64,000 nt of DNA from Zygaena filipendulae (lineage: Eukaryota > Arthropoda > Insecta > Lepidoptera > Zygaenidae), in NCBI GenBank assembly GCA_907165275.2, contig OU015665.1, positions 9,936,001 through 10,000,000 of the forward strand. The letters are read 5' to 3'. Position numbers and translations under genes: made by a program. Shown one piece after another: positions 10,500 to 20,568 of the stretch (positions are counted from its first letter, which is position 1; each line of letters opens with the position of its first letter). Below the pieces are notes generated by a model. That model saw nothing but the letters and a program-made list of their open reading frames with translations, ran no database searches and had not been told where the DNA came from.

Positions 10500-13400
10500 A
10501 TGAAAATGGAGTCGACGAAGCTGTGCGTCTTGGTGCTGCTGTGCACATTGGTGCAACAAGGTTTGTGCCATTTTTCTATGTAAATTCACAGTCATTAATG
10601 TAAAAAACTTTTCAGTTGAACCTAGATTCTCGGTTCCATACGGATATCCTTACAAAAAGTGTCGTCGATAGATTAAAAAGCGGCCAAGTGCGAGTTGGAC
10701 TCGCCCGTGAAGGGTTCCGTAGCAGCAAGTAACCTAATAATATAAAAATTCTTGTAGTTCGTTGTAACTTTGATTTGATTTATGACGTATTAAAAAAAAC
10801 TACTAACTAGATCTCGTTCAAACCAATTTTCGGTGGAAGTTTGCATGGTAATGTACATCATATATTTTTTTAATTTTATCATTCTCTTATTTTAGAAGTT
10901 AGGTACAGGATATGATAGCACACATTTGACGAATCCATAAGGGTTCCATTTTTTGTCATTTGGCTACGGAACCCTAAAAATGAAAAATATAATAAAACCA
11001 ACTGTCAAATATTTTTGATGGAATAAGTGGGTACCTATAATAAATTTCGTTCTTATGCATTACGACATACGTAAAACCAACCGTTATTCATACAACTCTC
11101 AAAAGAACATTATAACAGCTATACAGCTATAGCAAATAATGAATGAATATTATATTATGTATAGTATATACATATAATAGACAAAATCAGTATTTGAGTT
11201 TTTCTTTTCTAATTCAAAAACATGACGTATTTCAAGATTTTTGATGATTCAACCTTTCGGCTAGGGCCTGCCTACTTGCTTACGTTATATGCTGCATTAT
11301 GATGCATTGGTGTTGCTGGTTGCATAATAACGCGCATGCATGTTGCCGCGGTATGAAAATCAAGATTATGTTTAGTTCCTCAGTTAGGTAAATTAAATAA
11401 TAGACACGTAGGTATATTTTGCTTATTGAAATTAATAAATAAAGCAAGAAGCATTATAATTTAGGAGAGGAGCTCGACTCAATTTATATTGCCGTTATTT
11501 TTTGATTACGTCAAAGAAAAAAACAGACTAAAAAGTTAAAACTAAAATTTAGTCAAATAGTTTATCTAACGAAAGTTTATGTTCTAAAAGGGAAAAGATT
11601 TGATTTTTTGATTGTTTTTTTGTTTGTTTGTTACGATTTACTCACGAACGACTAGACTGAATTCAAAAATTCTTTCATCATTAGAATGCTACACGAAACT
11701 CACTCGGGTGAAACCGCGGGGCACAGCTAAATGCCAAATTGTGTTTGTTTGGGTGTTTGCTTTCGCGTTGAAATGTGATTTTAAAATTTGGGGAGAGCTG
11801 GTGGGATACTTTTTAATATCTATAACTAGCTGTTTCCCGCGGTTTTACCCGCTGCGGTTTCAGAGTTCCCGCGGGGATTCCGGAATAAAAAGTAGCCTAT
11901 GTCCTTCTTTGACCCCTGACATGTATGCAAAATTTCTTGGGGATCGGTTGAGCCGTTTAGCCGTGAAAACGTAACGAAAAAACAAACAAACTCACTTTCG
12001 CATTTATAATATTAGTAGGTAAGGGTATAATATAGATAGAATAGAAAAAAATATTTCATTTTACGATCACACCAGCACTATAATAAAATGTGTACATAGG
12101 TACCTACTCGTGTACATGCTATCTTCGACAAGAACGAGTTTCGATTTTTTTAGTATCTACTTGCATTCATATTCCTCATTGTTATAGCTTACTAGCTGTG
12201 CCCCGCGGTTTCACCCGCGGTAATTTTGTAGTTCCCGCGGGGATTCCGGGATAAAAAGTACCCTATGTCCTTCTCTGTACCCCTGACAACGTGCAAGACA
12301 AATTTCATCCAAATCCGTTCAGCCGTTTTTGCGTGATTGAGTAACAAACATCCACACTTTTACATTTATAATATTAGTAGGACTAGCTGTGCTGCGCGGT
12401 TTCACTCGCGTGCTTTTTAATTGTTATTATTGTTAGTAATACCTACTTAGTGTGATGCCCTGCAGGTGTAGCAATCACTTGCTACCAGTGCAACAGCCAC
12501 AACGACTCCAGGTGTCTGCTGGAGAAGCTCCCGGACTCGCTGCGGCAGCCGTGCGGGCCCAAGGACACCATGTGCCGGAAGATATCGCAGGTGGTGGAGT
12601 TCGCCATGAACGGCATGCCCCCAGACAGCAGGGTCATCAGGGGCTGCGGCTGGGAGGAGAGCAGCTACAAGGTGCGTAGACATCGGCGTAGCTAGGGAGT
12701 CTATCTAGTGCAAAATGACTGTACATGAGAGCTGAAACTGATCACAGTCATGCAATGAGGGATTTTTTTAGTTTTACTTAGTACACCTTAGCTTATTTGG
12801 ACGCAGATAAGCAATAACATGTTAACCCACAAAATTAAGTTATTGATTCAGAACGATTTATTGAGAGTCAGGGAACGTTTTTTAATTATGTGTTTACCTC
12901 ATTACATTGCAACTCAATATTTCACATACAAAAGGTTGACACAAAATGGTGCTATACTTTTAAAACACGATTTACTCAAAATTTCTCCAGTGTGGGTTAA
13001 CACAGTATTGCTTATCTATGTCCATTTGATCCCATACTAGCTATAAGCTCGTGTTGTGGAAACCAAGCAACCGTGGTATATGTATACAACTATACATAGT
13101 ACATATTATTACATAAAGTATAGTATAGATGTCAGGGTCACATCATAGAATTGATATTTTTCATGACGTGGCCGACCATACGCAACCATTTCATGACATG
13201 GCCAGCTAACACTGATCAAATCGTAAAAGATTTCGAAGACGTCAACGTATGACTTGGGCAACAACGTTCAGCCATATCATATATTATGTAGAGTGCCCAT
13301 AAAACATGTGTAATAAAAAAACTAAACGTACCCATCGATATATGACTAAGTACAAAAGTAGGTTAGGTTAAAGATAATAAACACGCCCTAGTGGAGCTCT

Positions 13401-13563
13401 GTGCTCATCACAAAATAGTCCACCCTCACCGGGTATCGAACCCGGAACCTCTTGATACGCGGCCAGGCAGGGCGTGATACCTACTGCGCCAAACCGGTCG
13501 TCATAAATAATGACGTTAAGAAATAAATAATAATGTAGGTACTTCATTCCTTTTCGTTTTGAA

Positions 13564-13598
<35 letters not shown>

Positions 13599-14512
13599 AT
13601 ACCTGCCTCTTTTACCTGTGGGAGGGATGTTGACGACTTTTGAAAATCAAAATTCTAATTAATTGTAAGCGGCCATAGATACAAACTGCACCGGTTAGTG
13701 ACGTCACGCGAAATTTCAACTCAATGTGTCGCCGTTAGTTTTGCATTACGTAAAAAAAGACAAAATAGGTGTCCAATATTTTTAATCTACAAGACGGACT
13801 AAAAAAAAAATTAGTCAACATGCCCATTACCACGGGTGAAATTAGTTGCTAAACTCGGTGTGATTATATAATCTATTTTTCAAAACTAATAAGTCTCGAG
13901 ACATATTGAGTGCACGCAGTCATTAATTATAATTAATTATATTTGTGTAGGTATATAGATACTTTTAAACTAAGTTTATTTTAAATCCGAATAGTTTCTT
14001 CTTCTTATTCTTAGGAGGCGCACTATTTATGCTAGTGTCAGTTTTACATCATGTGTGTCAAACAGACATTAATTTTTTATATCTTATTTCCTGCTTCTCC
14101 TGTATTTTAATGTATATAATAATATTTATAGTCCAGCCTATATATGTGTTCTTCCTAGGGATTATGATAACAATTTTTCTGATCATAGTCTGTCCTAACA
14201 AATATTTGTTCTTTGTAACTGTCCACTGTGTTCTCTGACTGACATTGGCATAAATAGAGCGCCTATTAACCCAAGGCGTCTGTCGCCATATTGAAAAAGA
14301 GAAGAACAAAAAGACATTCATTTGACAAACGATGTCGCACTATGTCCAAAGTCCAAACATCCGTTTCCCCACAGGGTCGCTGCTACCAAAGGTCCGGTTT
14401 CGGTGGGAGACAAGAAGTGTGCTCGTGTTTAGAAGACGGCTGCAATTCCGCTTCCATGCCATTGGGGGCCACGTTTCTCATGCTGCTCACATTCCTCATG
14501 CTTAGATTCTAA
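10500..14512 (+). CDS. Ly6/uPAR (quiver/sleepless-like) protein, gene B
   Basis: Three coding exons join in frame: 10500-10560, 12466-12671 and 14375-14512, giving 134 residues. The junctions are phase 1 then phase 0. Residues 1-23 (MKMESTKLCVLVLLCTLV start) are a signal peptide. The domain begins ITCYQCNSHNDSRC and contains ten cysteines, the block RVIRGCGWEESSYK at the exon 2 end, and CSCLEDGCNS near the end. The last residues (ATFLMLLTFLMLRF) are a hydrophobic GPI-type tail. Known relatives are small surface proteins with a three-finger fold; the ligand is not predictable. The exon structure equals that of gene C, so the two arose by tandem duplication. Intron 1 carries four interspersed repeats, and intron 2 carries a MITE, a tRNA-derived SINE and an AAAT microsatellite. 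Confidence 0.9.
10672..10982. mobile_element. Interspersed repeat with AGGGTTCCGTAGC termini
   Basis: It starts AAAAAGCGGCCAAGTGCGAG and TTGGACTCGCCC, a string very common in lepidopteran genomes. AGGGTTCCGTAGC near the left end is inverted as GGCTACGGAACCCT at the right end. It is noncoding and lies in intron 1 of Ly6 gene B. Confidence 0.75.
11588..11729 (-). repeat. Interspersed repeat, minus orientation, internally deleted
   Basis: It runs from AGGGAAAAGATTTGATTTTT to GGTGAAACCGCGGGGCACAG and lacks the middle TACCCTATGTCC block. Confidence 0.7.
11825..12017 (+). repeat. Interspersed repeat, full plus-orientation copy
   Basis: It runs from ACTAGCTGTTTCCCGCGGTT to CATTTATAATATTAGTAGGT with GGGGATTCCGGAATAAAAAG inside. 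It lies in intron 1 of Ly6 gene B. Confidence 0.85.
12191..12415 (+). repeat. Interspersed repeat, full copy followed by a truncated head
   Basis: A full plus copy (ACTAGCTGTGCCCCGCGGTT to ATTTATAATATTAGTAGG) is followed directly by the first 33 bp of another (CTAGCTGTGCTGCGCGGTTT). The target-site-like ATATTAGTA tail thus received a second insertion. The truncated head ends about 50 bp before the exon 2 acceptor of Ly6 gene B. Confidence 0.85.
12797..13028. mobile_element. MITE with TTGGACGCAGATAAGCAATA termini
   Basis: The left end TTGGACGCAGATAAGCAATA and the right end TATTGCTTATCTATGTCCA are inverted repeats, and both flank an inner TTAACCCA/TGGGTTAA. A second copy in opposite orientation lies at 36457-36699. 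It is noncoding and lies in intron 2 of Ly6 gene B. Confidence 0.85.
13028..13504 (-). mobile_element. tRNA-derived SINE, copy 1
   Basis: Read on the minus strand, the head has a tRNA-like A box (GGCGCAGTAGG) and B box (GGGTTCGATACCC). A conserved body follows, including the complements of TGGAGCTCTGTGCTCATCAC and GTGGAAACCAAGCAACCGTG. The copy at 16392 shares this order. The head does not close as a functional tRNA cloverleaf, so it is a SINE promoter and not a tRNA gene. Confidence 0.75.
13562..13600. repeat. AATA tetranucleotide microsatellite
   Basis: About ten uninterrupted AAAT units. Located in intron 2 of Ly6 gene B, between the SINE and the TGACGTCA MITE. Confidence 0.95.
13622..13827. 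mobile_element. TGACGTCA-bearing MITE copy
   Basis: The ends are ATGTTGACGACTTTTGA and a right end reading TTAGTCAACAT, an imperfect inverted pair. Internally it has GTTAGTGACGTCACGCGAAA, then TCGCCGTTAG, TAGGTGTCCAATATTTTT and AGACGGACTAAAAAAAAAA. The same block order is found at 19460 and, reversed, at 38022. Confidence 0.75.
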
Positions 14513-14867
14513 ACGTTCCCGAAGTGGACAGCTTAGTCACTTAGTTAAATAACGAGATTACTCGTAGTTAGTGAACGCAGGAAACCATGGACCTCAACTC
14601 TTGATACAGACCCGTCAAATTTAAAACAAAATGATACAGCTCGAAGAAAGTTTGGAGCTTTCAGTGTACCCACGCTATATTGTGTCACCGTGTAATTATA
14701 ATAATCGTTAGTTTGCAAACTAGCGGTTATATTGTAAAATGCTAAGGATAGAAAATGCGTCGTGGTGGGTCCTTGCATATGAGGAATGATGATGTAGTCA
14801 CAATTCAAACCTTACCTGACTGAGCTTGCCGGGATGCACTTTTTTTTTAATGGTTTTTACCAATTTT
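14513..14867. other. 3' flank of Ly6 gene B
   Basis: This follows the gene B stop and presumably includes its 3' UTR. No convincing AATAAA lies in this stretch. The first AATAAA occurs just inside the repeat that begins at 14868. Confidence 0.4.
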
Positions 14868-15165
14868 ACCACAGAGCAAATAAATAAACTAGAGAGGACA
14901 TCTAGGCGGGGCAGGAGCGCTACCGTTGCAAAGGAAGTTAGAGCAAATGCTCAAACTTGCCCAAAACTTCTTTCGCTGCCATCAGTATCATGCACAGTAT
15001 TTCCAAAACTGTGAATTTCGAAAACAGTGACTAAGTAAAAACATAACCATAAAGCGTTTAACACATTTCTTTACGTTAATGAATGCCTTTAGTGCGTGGC
15101 ACTGGTTTTCATCTGTTTTCATGCTAAACTTTAAGTTGATGTCTATTCTATGTTCTGTTCTGTGA
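14868..15165 (+). repeat. 300-bp interspersed repeat, copy 1
   Basis: It begins CCACAGAGCAAATAAATAAA and includes GAGGACATCTAGGCGGGGCA, CTTGCCCAAAACTTCTTTCG, CCAAAACTGTGAATTTCGAA and CATAACCATAAAGCGTTTAA. The same landmarks in the same order occur at 15938. The two copies are direct, about 1.07 kb apart. Confidence 0.85.
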
Positions 15166-15937
15166 ATTTTACAATAACACGGTGATAGTTAAAACTCGGC
15201 CTTATTTCTTTGAATTTTTAATTTCAATATACTTAGCTCATCCTAATATTGTACCCGGGTACCTACAATTCATGTTGGATCATATTCTAGTGCGAAGAGC
15301 GAGTTCCATGTTTCTTCGTTCATCGCTCGTAGATAGATCACTGAATTTTTACAAAATAGATATAGTATTTTGAATGTGTTTTGTTAATGTTGTTATTATG
15401 CAATGTGTAATTTTATATTGCCTAACAATGCCAACTCATTGTTAAGCAATATACAATGCAGAGTGTTACTTTAGTAAATATTTATCAGTGGTATGTAGAA
15501 AACAGTACCTAGATGACAATTGTGCCGTTCAGTTAAACCTATAGCTCTAATTTTGTTAGCTCTATGATGTAATGCATAAAATATGTGCACCACATATCGT
15601 ATCCATCAGAACAATTGGACCAGCTATCTGCGAAGTGTTTGCACAAATGAATTTTATTAGCGTTTCAGGATTGAAGTGCATTATACCGGTTTTGTCTGAT
15701 TTTACTTAATTTGTTAGCGAATATTATTGAACTGGGTATTGAAACATATCACCATTATTGTTGTGTTTGTAAAAGTTACCTTTTAGACGATTAAACGTAT
15801 TAATAATATGTATTTTGTTTATCATTTGACATTAACGTTAAGTTATTGAGAAATCTTTTATTTGAATTTAAAGTTTCTTGAGGTATAGGTACTTATTTTA
15901 TCAGCACTAATAATATTAATATTATAAATATAGCGAC
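15166..15937. other. Spacer between two direct repeat copies
   Basis: AT-rich, with no recognised gene. An inverted pair GCCTAACAATG...CATTGTTAAGCAAT lies near 15420-15450. Confidence 0.4.
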
Positions 15938-16283
15938 TTGCCACAGAGCAAATAAATTATATAGAGAGGACATGTAGGCGGGGCAAGCGCGCCATCGTTG
16001 CAAAGGAATTTAGAGCAAATGCTCTAACTTGCCCAAAACTTCTTTTGCTGCCATCCCAAGTATATTATTTACCACAATATTCCCAAAACTGTGAATTTTG
16101 AAAACAGTGGCTGATTAAAAACATAACCATAAAGCGTTTAATACATTTCTTGTATGTTAATGAATGTTTTAGTGCGTGATGAATAGTTTTGTGTGAGAAA
16201 ATCACCCGGCGACACTGGTTTTCATTTGTTTTCACACTAAACTTAGGTTGATGTCCCTTCTATGTTATTTTCTGTTCTATGCG
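15938..16283 (+). repeat. 300-bp interspersed repeat, copy 2
   Basis: A direct copy of 14868-15165 with an internal insertion around 16180-16210 (TAGTTTTGTGTGAGAAAATC). It ends with the same TATGTT...TGTTCTATG sequence. Confidence 0.85.
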
Positions 16284-16391
16284 ACTTGCCTAGTTATGTC
16301 CAAACGTCGTCGGGAGTTGTAGATGGGAAGTCAACTCCCAGTTGTCTGAGTAATAATAATAATAATCCACTTCACACCACACAGATCTACT

Positions 16392-16702
16392 TGATCCCAC
16401 AGTAAGCTATTATGAAGTAGCATGTGTCGTGAAAACCAAGCAAACGTGGTATATACTACATAGAATTACATATACATATATATTATACTATAGATATAAT
16501 ATAAACACACCCAGACTGGGAAGTGGAGCCCTGTGTTCATCACACAAAGGGCACGTTTTATTGACGTCAAAAAGAGCCACATTATGGGCCTAATTTGAAT
16601 AAATGATTTGACTATTGACTATTGCACCCCCACCGGGAATCGAACCCGGAACCTCTTGATTAGTGGGCAGGCATGGTGACTTACTGCGCCAATCGGGTCG
16701 TA
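16392..16702 (-). mobile_element. tRNA-derived SINE, copy 2
   Basis: On the minus strand the head contains GATTGGCGCAGTAAGTCACC (A box) and GGTTCCGGGTTCGATTCCCG (B box). The body matches the copy at 13028, including AAACCAAGCAAACGTGGTAT on the plus strand. Located upstream of Ly6 gene C. Confidence 0.75.
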
Positions 16703-17025
16703 AGTATAGGTGTCTATCCACAATATACCTAATCACCGGGTTTACACCCGGCCGATTGCCGATCTTTAATCGGGAACTACTCGACACTGGGTTGGCCCAA
16801 ATTTTCTTATCTATTGAATCTCAATGAGCGATATCATTCTCAATTGACGTCGTCCGTTACGCCGTACCTGATTCAATTAGACATATCCTTTTCACTCGGC
16901 TAGATATGACATAATAGTCAGTTGTGTGGGAGTTGGCGGGATCCTGTGCTGTTTCCTGAGGCCTTAGTGTCAACGGACACGAACATGGCCGACTTTGAGA
17001 GCAGTTCTCTCAAATCCGTGGTAAG
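16703..17025. promoter_or_regulatory. Probable promoter region of Ly6 gene C
   Basis: An arthropod initiator-like ATAGTCAGTTGTG lies at about 16914-16926, roughly 110 bp before the chosen start codon. No TATA box is obvious. The upstream part (about 16735-16800) is unrecognised. Confidence 0.35.
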
Positions 17026-19010
17026 ATGTGGAATATCAACTTAGCGTTACTGCTGTTTTGTGGAACTTTTGATTATGGTAAGCGATTGAAATTACTCTTT
17101 GTGTCGCTATTTCATTGTTATGTCTATTATGTGCAATGATTTTAATAACCATTAACCTAATAACACAGTTATATTCGAACTAAACCTAGATACCTATCTA
17201 TTTGAGATAATAACGTTAATAATACGTAGATATTATTTATCATTATAAAACAATCAAGAAAATTACCTACACCAAGTATTAAACTGTAACCTTGATGAAA
17301 AGATGGTCAAACTTAGGGCTTATGTATTTACTCGATTATATTTTTACATAAGTACCATACTGGAGTAACTGTTTCCCACCATTTCATCCAAGTTTTCGAT
17401 ATCCCACAGGAACTCTGATGAAATTAGCCTAAGTTATTCCTTATAACATCACCTATCTGCCAGTGAAGTCCCGTCTAAATCGGCCTAGCCGTTTCGAAGA
17501 AAGGACAGAACAAACTAACAAACAGACCAACAAAAATGTTAAGAATTTACTTTCATTTCACATTCATTTAGTAGAAAGTTGTTATTTTGACATTATAAAC
17601 AATAGTATACAATCTATACATACATAATTATGTATAAATAAAATTAAAAAGTCTGCTTGCAATTCCAAATGAACAGCTTTTCACTAAATGCATATTTATG
17701 AAAGTATATTATATGGTGCTTACAAAAAAAAAATTGTTTGACTGTCTGTTTGTTCCGGTTAATCTCTGAAACGGCTGGACCGATTTTAACTTAGGCTACT
17801 TTTATTTTACAAATTTTAATTTAATTATTTGCCATTAAAGGACTGTCCATAATGTGCTACGAGTGCAACAGTGTCTCGAATCCGTTGTGCTTGGAGAAGG
17901 AGATGCCGGAGACGTTGAAAAGCAACTGCTCGGATAACGGGCGTGGCATCACGCACACACTGTGTAGGAAGGTCATACAGACCATAGAGTTCGGGATGAA
18001 CAACCAGCTGCCAATGAAGAGGGTGATCAGGACATGCGGCTGGGATGAGAGCAAATATAAGGTACATATTTTTTATCTTTCGGCGCCCTTATTCTCTACG
18101 AGCTGTTGCCCGCGGCATCACCTGCGTCAATTTCGGAGATCCCGCGGGAATTCCGAGATAAAAGTACCCCACGTCGGATACTTTTCTGTACCCCTGACAA
18201 CATGTAGTATTCAATAAAATTCCGTTTCACCCGCGTTAGTTTTGCAGTTCCTGCGGGAATTCCGGGATAAAAAGTACAATTTCGGGATGAACGGTTACCG
18301 TAACAGACAGAGTTACTTTCGCATTTATTAGTAGGATTGAGTCCTATGACCGATTTTTCGGCAATTTTTTTTTATGTCATAGGGGGCAAACGGGCAAGTG
18401 GTACACCTGATGGTAAGTGATTACCGCCGCCCATAGACATCTGAAACACCAGAAGGCATGCAGGTGCGTTGCCGACCTGGAACGGGGATGGGAACTGGCT
18501 TTCAAGTGGGGCTGCCGGAACACACCGTCAGGTGCTTGGCGACAGATTTGCAACTTGAAGGTGGTAGCTAGCCAGCCGGGCACTAGAGAGCGCCCTACCA
18601 CCATGCTATGGTTTCCTCACGATGTTTTCCCTCGCCGACAGCTCAAGCTCATTTTTAGGGTTTGAACCTACGCCTTGAGGCGTTTGATCCAAACGCACCA
18701 ACCACTGAGCTATCATCGCTGTTAAAATGCAAATGAACCAAAATTAACATACCTACTTCAAATGTACAAAAACTCTAGCTGTATAAACTTGATTAATTAA
18801 TTGTTACACTGCTAACGGCTGCACTCAGAGTCGTTTTAATGATCACTAATTAAGTTAATTACTTTAATGAACGTCTCTGATTGCGGCATTTACGTTTTAA
18901 AAATCTCTACTTAAAATTAAGTAATCATTAAAACGACTCTGAGTGCGGCCGTTAGGTGTTAGGTGACTTAACTTACATTTTTTATTTATGCTATACGCTA
19001 ATAAAAATAA

Positions 19011-19042
<32 letters not shown>

Positions 19043-19314
19043 TACCTAACTTCTTTACGTTGAAACGGCTGGACGGATTTGGATGAAATATGCAATGGAG
19101 ATAGTTAAAATCAATCTGGCTGGTCCGGGTTTAAAGTTTCCACAATATCCATTTCCAGGACAGCTGCTACCATCGCTCAGGGTTCGGGGGTCACCAGGAC
19201 GTCTGCTCCTGCAATACAGACTTCTGCAACGGCTCCCGAAAGATCAGCCCTGGCGCGGGCCTAATATTAACTATTGTCTTATTAATTAAAAAAGTAATTC
19301 TAAGTTTTCAATAA
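17026..19314 (+). CDS. Ly6/uPAR (quiver/sleepless-like) protein, gene C
   Basis: Three coding exons join in frame: 17026-17077, 17841-18061 and 19159-19314, giving 142 residues with the same phases as gene B (1, then 0). The start MWNINLALLLFCGTFDYG is a signal peptide. The domain runs from IMCYECNSVSNPLC through IRTCGWDESKYK to CSCNTDFCNGS with ten cysteines. The hydrophobic stretch GAGLILTIVLLI near the C-terminus suggests a GPI signal, although it is followed by a short KKVILSFQ end, so membrane anchoring is less certain than for gene B. An AATAAA lies about 48 bp after the stop. Intron 2 holds an interspersed repeat, a SINE, a foldback MITE and a TG microsatellite. Confidence 0.9.
17365..17560 (+). 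repeat. Interspersed repeat, plus orientation, degenerate
   Basis: GTAACTGTTTCCCACCATTT, CCCACAGGAACTCTGATGAA, ACATCACCTATCTGCCAGTG and GTCCCGTCTAAATCGGCC match the subfamily at 3944. It lies in intron 1 of Ly6 gene C. Confidence 0.65.
17690..17815 (-). repeat. Interspersed repeat fragment, minus orientation
   Basis: AATGCATATTTATGAAAGTA, TATATGGTGCTTAC, TGTCTGTTTGTTCCGGTTAA and CTCTGAAACGGCTGGACCGA also occur in this order at about 42340-42450. It ends about 25 bp before the exon 2 acceptor. Confidence 0.7.
18098..18336 (+). repeat. Interspersed repeat, plus orientation, internally rearranged
   Basis: The head CGAGCTGTTGCCCGCGGCAT is followed by two partial bodies: CGGGAATTCCGAGATAAAAG near 18150 and CGGGAATTCCGGGATAAAAA near 18257. 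It ends TTTCGCATTTATTAGTAGGA. The preceding GCGCCCTTATTCTCTACGAG resembles the terminus of the MITE at 4710, so it may have inserted into such an element. Confidence 0.7.
18371..18720 (-). mobile_element. tRNA-derived SINE, second family, full copy
   Basis: On the minus strand the right end contains GATAGCTCAGTGGTTGGTGC (A box) and GTAGGTTCAAACCC (B box). The body follows, with complements of GTGATTACCGCCGCCCATAG and AGGCATGCAGGTGCGTTGCC. It finishes in AAAAAAAAATT at the plus-strand left edge. A 5'-truncated copy on the plus strand lies at 38291. Not a tRNA gene. Confidence 0.8.
18813..18954. mobile_element. Foldback MITE, GGCCGCACTCAGAGTCG family, short copy
   Basis: TAACGGCTGCACTCAGAGTC at the left is inverted as GACTCTGAGTGCGGCCGTTA at the right. 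At 142 bp it is an internal-deletion version of the family. Located in intron 2 of Ly6 gene C. Confidence 0.9.
19010..19043. repeat. TG dinucleotide microsatellite
   Basis: About seventeen TG units with one TA interruption, in intron 2 of Ly6 gene C. Confidence 0.95.
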
Positions 19315-19361
19315 CTATCATATTATGAATGAGTTGTAAAAATGATGACATTAAATAATCG

Positions 19362-19367
19362 AATAAA
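19362..19367 (+). promoter_or_regulatory. Polyadenylation signal of Ly6 gene C
   Basis: A canonical AATAAA lies 48 bp after the gene C stop codon, followed by GT-rich sequence. Confidence 0.6.
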
Positions 19368-19459
19368 GATATGTACACGGTGAATTTTCGTTGATTATAA
19401 AACCGAATTACTCTTCATTATTAATCGTCTATAGAATGGAGAACCCGATTATGTAATAC

Positions 19460-19787
19460 AATAGGCTAGTTTCCTGGGTAAAAAAATCAAAATTCTATTT
19501 AGTCCGTCAGTTAGATAATAAAAAAATAAAAGACACGTATTTTTTGTTTTTTTAAAATAATGGAAATATGCATAGATAAAGCGCATTAAAGTTTAGGGTG
19601 GGGGACTCGTGATGTCACAGCTAGCTATAACGTGCGAACAAACTGTAGCGAGGCGTGACGTCATGTGAAATTTCGACTTGATATATCTCCGTTATTTTTT
19701 GGTTACATAAAAAAAAAATACGTGTCCAATATTTTTTAATAATCTACAAAACGGACTAAAAAAAAAAATTTAGGAAACTAGCCTATT
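19460..19787. mobile_element. TGACGTCA-bearing MITE, most complete copy
   Basis: AATAGGCTAGTTTCC at the left is exactly inverted as GGAAACTAGCCTATT at the right. Inner blocks include TTTAGTCCGTCAGTTAG, GGGACTCGTGATGTCACAG, AGGCGTGACGTCATGTGAAA and CGTGTCCAATATTTTTT. It ends two bases before the left terminus of the DIRS element. Confidence 0.85.
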
Positions 19788-19789
19788 AA

Positions 19790-20000
19790 AATTATACTGC
19801 GACGTTGCATCCTCGAGATTTATTAGAGATGTTTTACTATGTAGTCCATTCTTCAATGTACTAGCATCGCACACAACTATTTAGAGCTATAAAGGAGAAT
19901 CAAAAATAAAAAGATATTCAATTGACTACTGTGTACCCCTCCTCCCCGCCCCACCCGGCGTAGCGCCTGCGTTGCCGCACGCCGCCGTGCCAGCTCATTC
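19790..20000 (+). repeat. Left inverted terminal repeat of the DIRS element
   Basis: It begins AATTATACTGCGACGTTGCA and ends near GCCGTGCCAGCTCAT. It matches the reverse complement of 25052-25256 almost base for base, apart from small differences in the outermost part (CTCGAG here, GAAGAG in the right copy). It contains a GC-rich core CCGCCCCACCCGGCGTAGCG. Confidence 0.9.
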
Positions 20001-20114
20001 GTTTTTTGTGTGCCGGCATCGCCACTACTAAATAGGTTTTTTGTAATCTTGAGCTAAAATACTTTTTATTCTACCTACAAAAATAATAAAATAATGTGAA
20101 GTTAAAGGTTAACT

Positions 20115-20280
20115 ATGGATAAACGTACAAACAAAGAGAAAGAAGCGAATATCTCAAAACGACTACAACGCATTGAGCTTTACCTTCGTCGGTCCCTGTG
20201 CATCAGACATGCGATGGTAAGTCGTTGTTTACTCACCTTTAGGTGTCACATTATTATAATTCAATTAATAAACAAATAAA
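20115..20280 (+). pseudogene. Possible gag start of the DIRS element
   Basis: An ATG at 20115 opens a frame starting MDKRTNKEKEANISKRLQRI, a charged helix plausible for a gag N-terminus, which stops after about 55 codons. Its position just inside the left terminal repeat fits. There is no motif proof, so the call is positional. Confidence 0.4.
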
Positions 20281-20568
20281 TGGAAAGCTTTGATAATATG
20301 CATTCATCGTAAAATTACCCACCTTTGTGTGTTCTTGAACCATCGTTTTAACGAGTATAGCCATAATAAAAGCACAGCTAATGTAACATTGCTAGCATAC
20401 CCACTTTTTATTTCAGTTTATGCTTTATTATGCTTTTATTTACGTATGCTTGCTTCTATTTACGTGCCTGTTATTTATGTACTGCTATTATTTACGTGAT
20501 CATGGTTGATAACAAGATACTCTGACGAAAGAATGGAATATGGCTATTTTTCCTGATGCAATCATGGC

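Noticed and set aside
13420..13504. Possible tRNA gene with a GGGTTCGATACCC B box
   Set aside because: The acceptor and anticodon stems do not pair, and a second copy with the same nonfunctional changes and a shared body lies at 16392. It is a SINE head.
18655..18720. Possible tRNA gene with TAGCTCAGTGG and GGTTCAAACC boxes
   Set aside because: The sequence continues into a repeated body found again at 38291, and no cloverleaf closes. It is the promoter head of a SINE.
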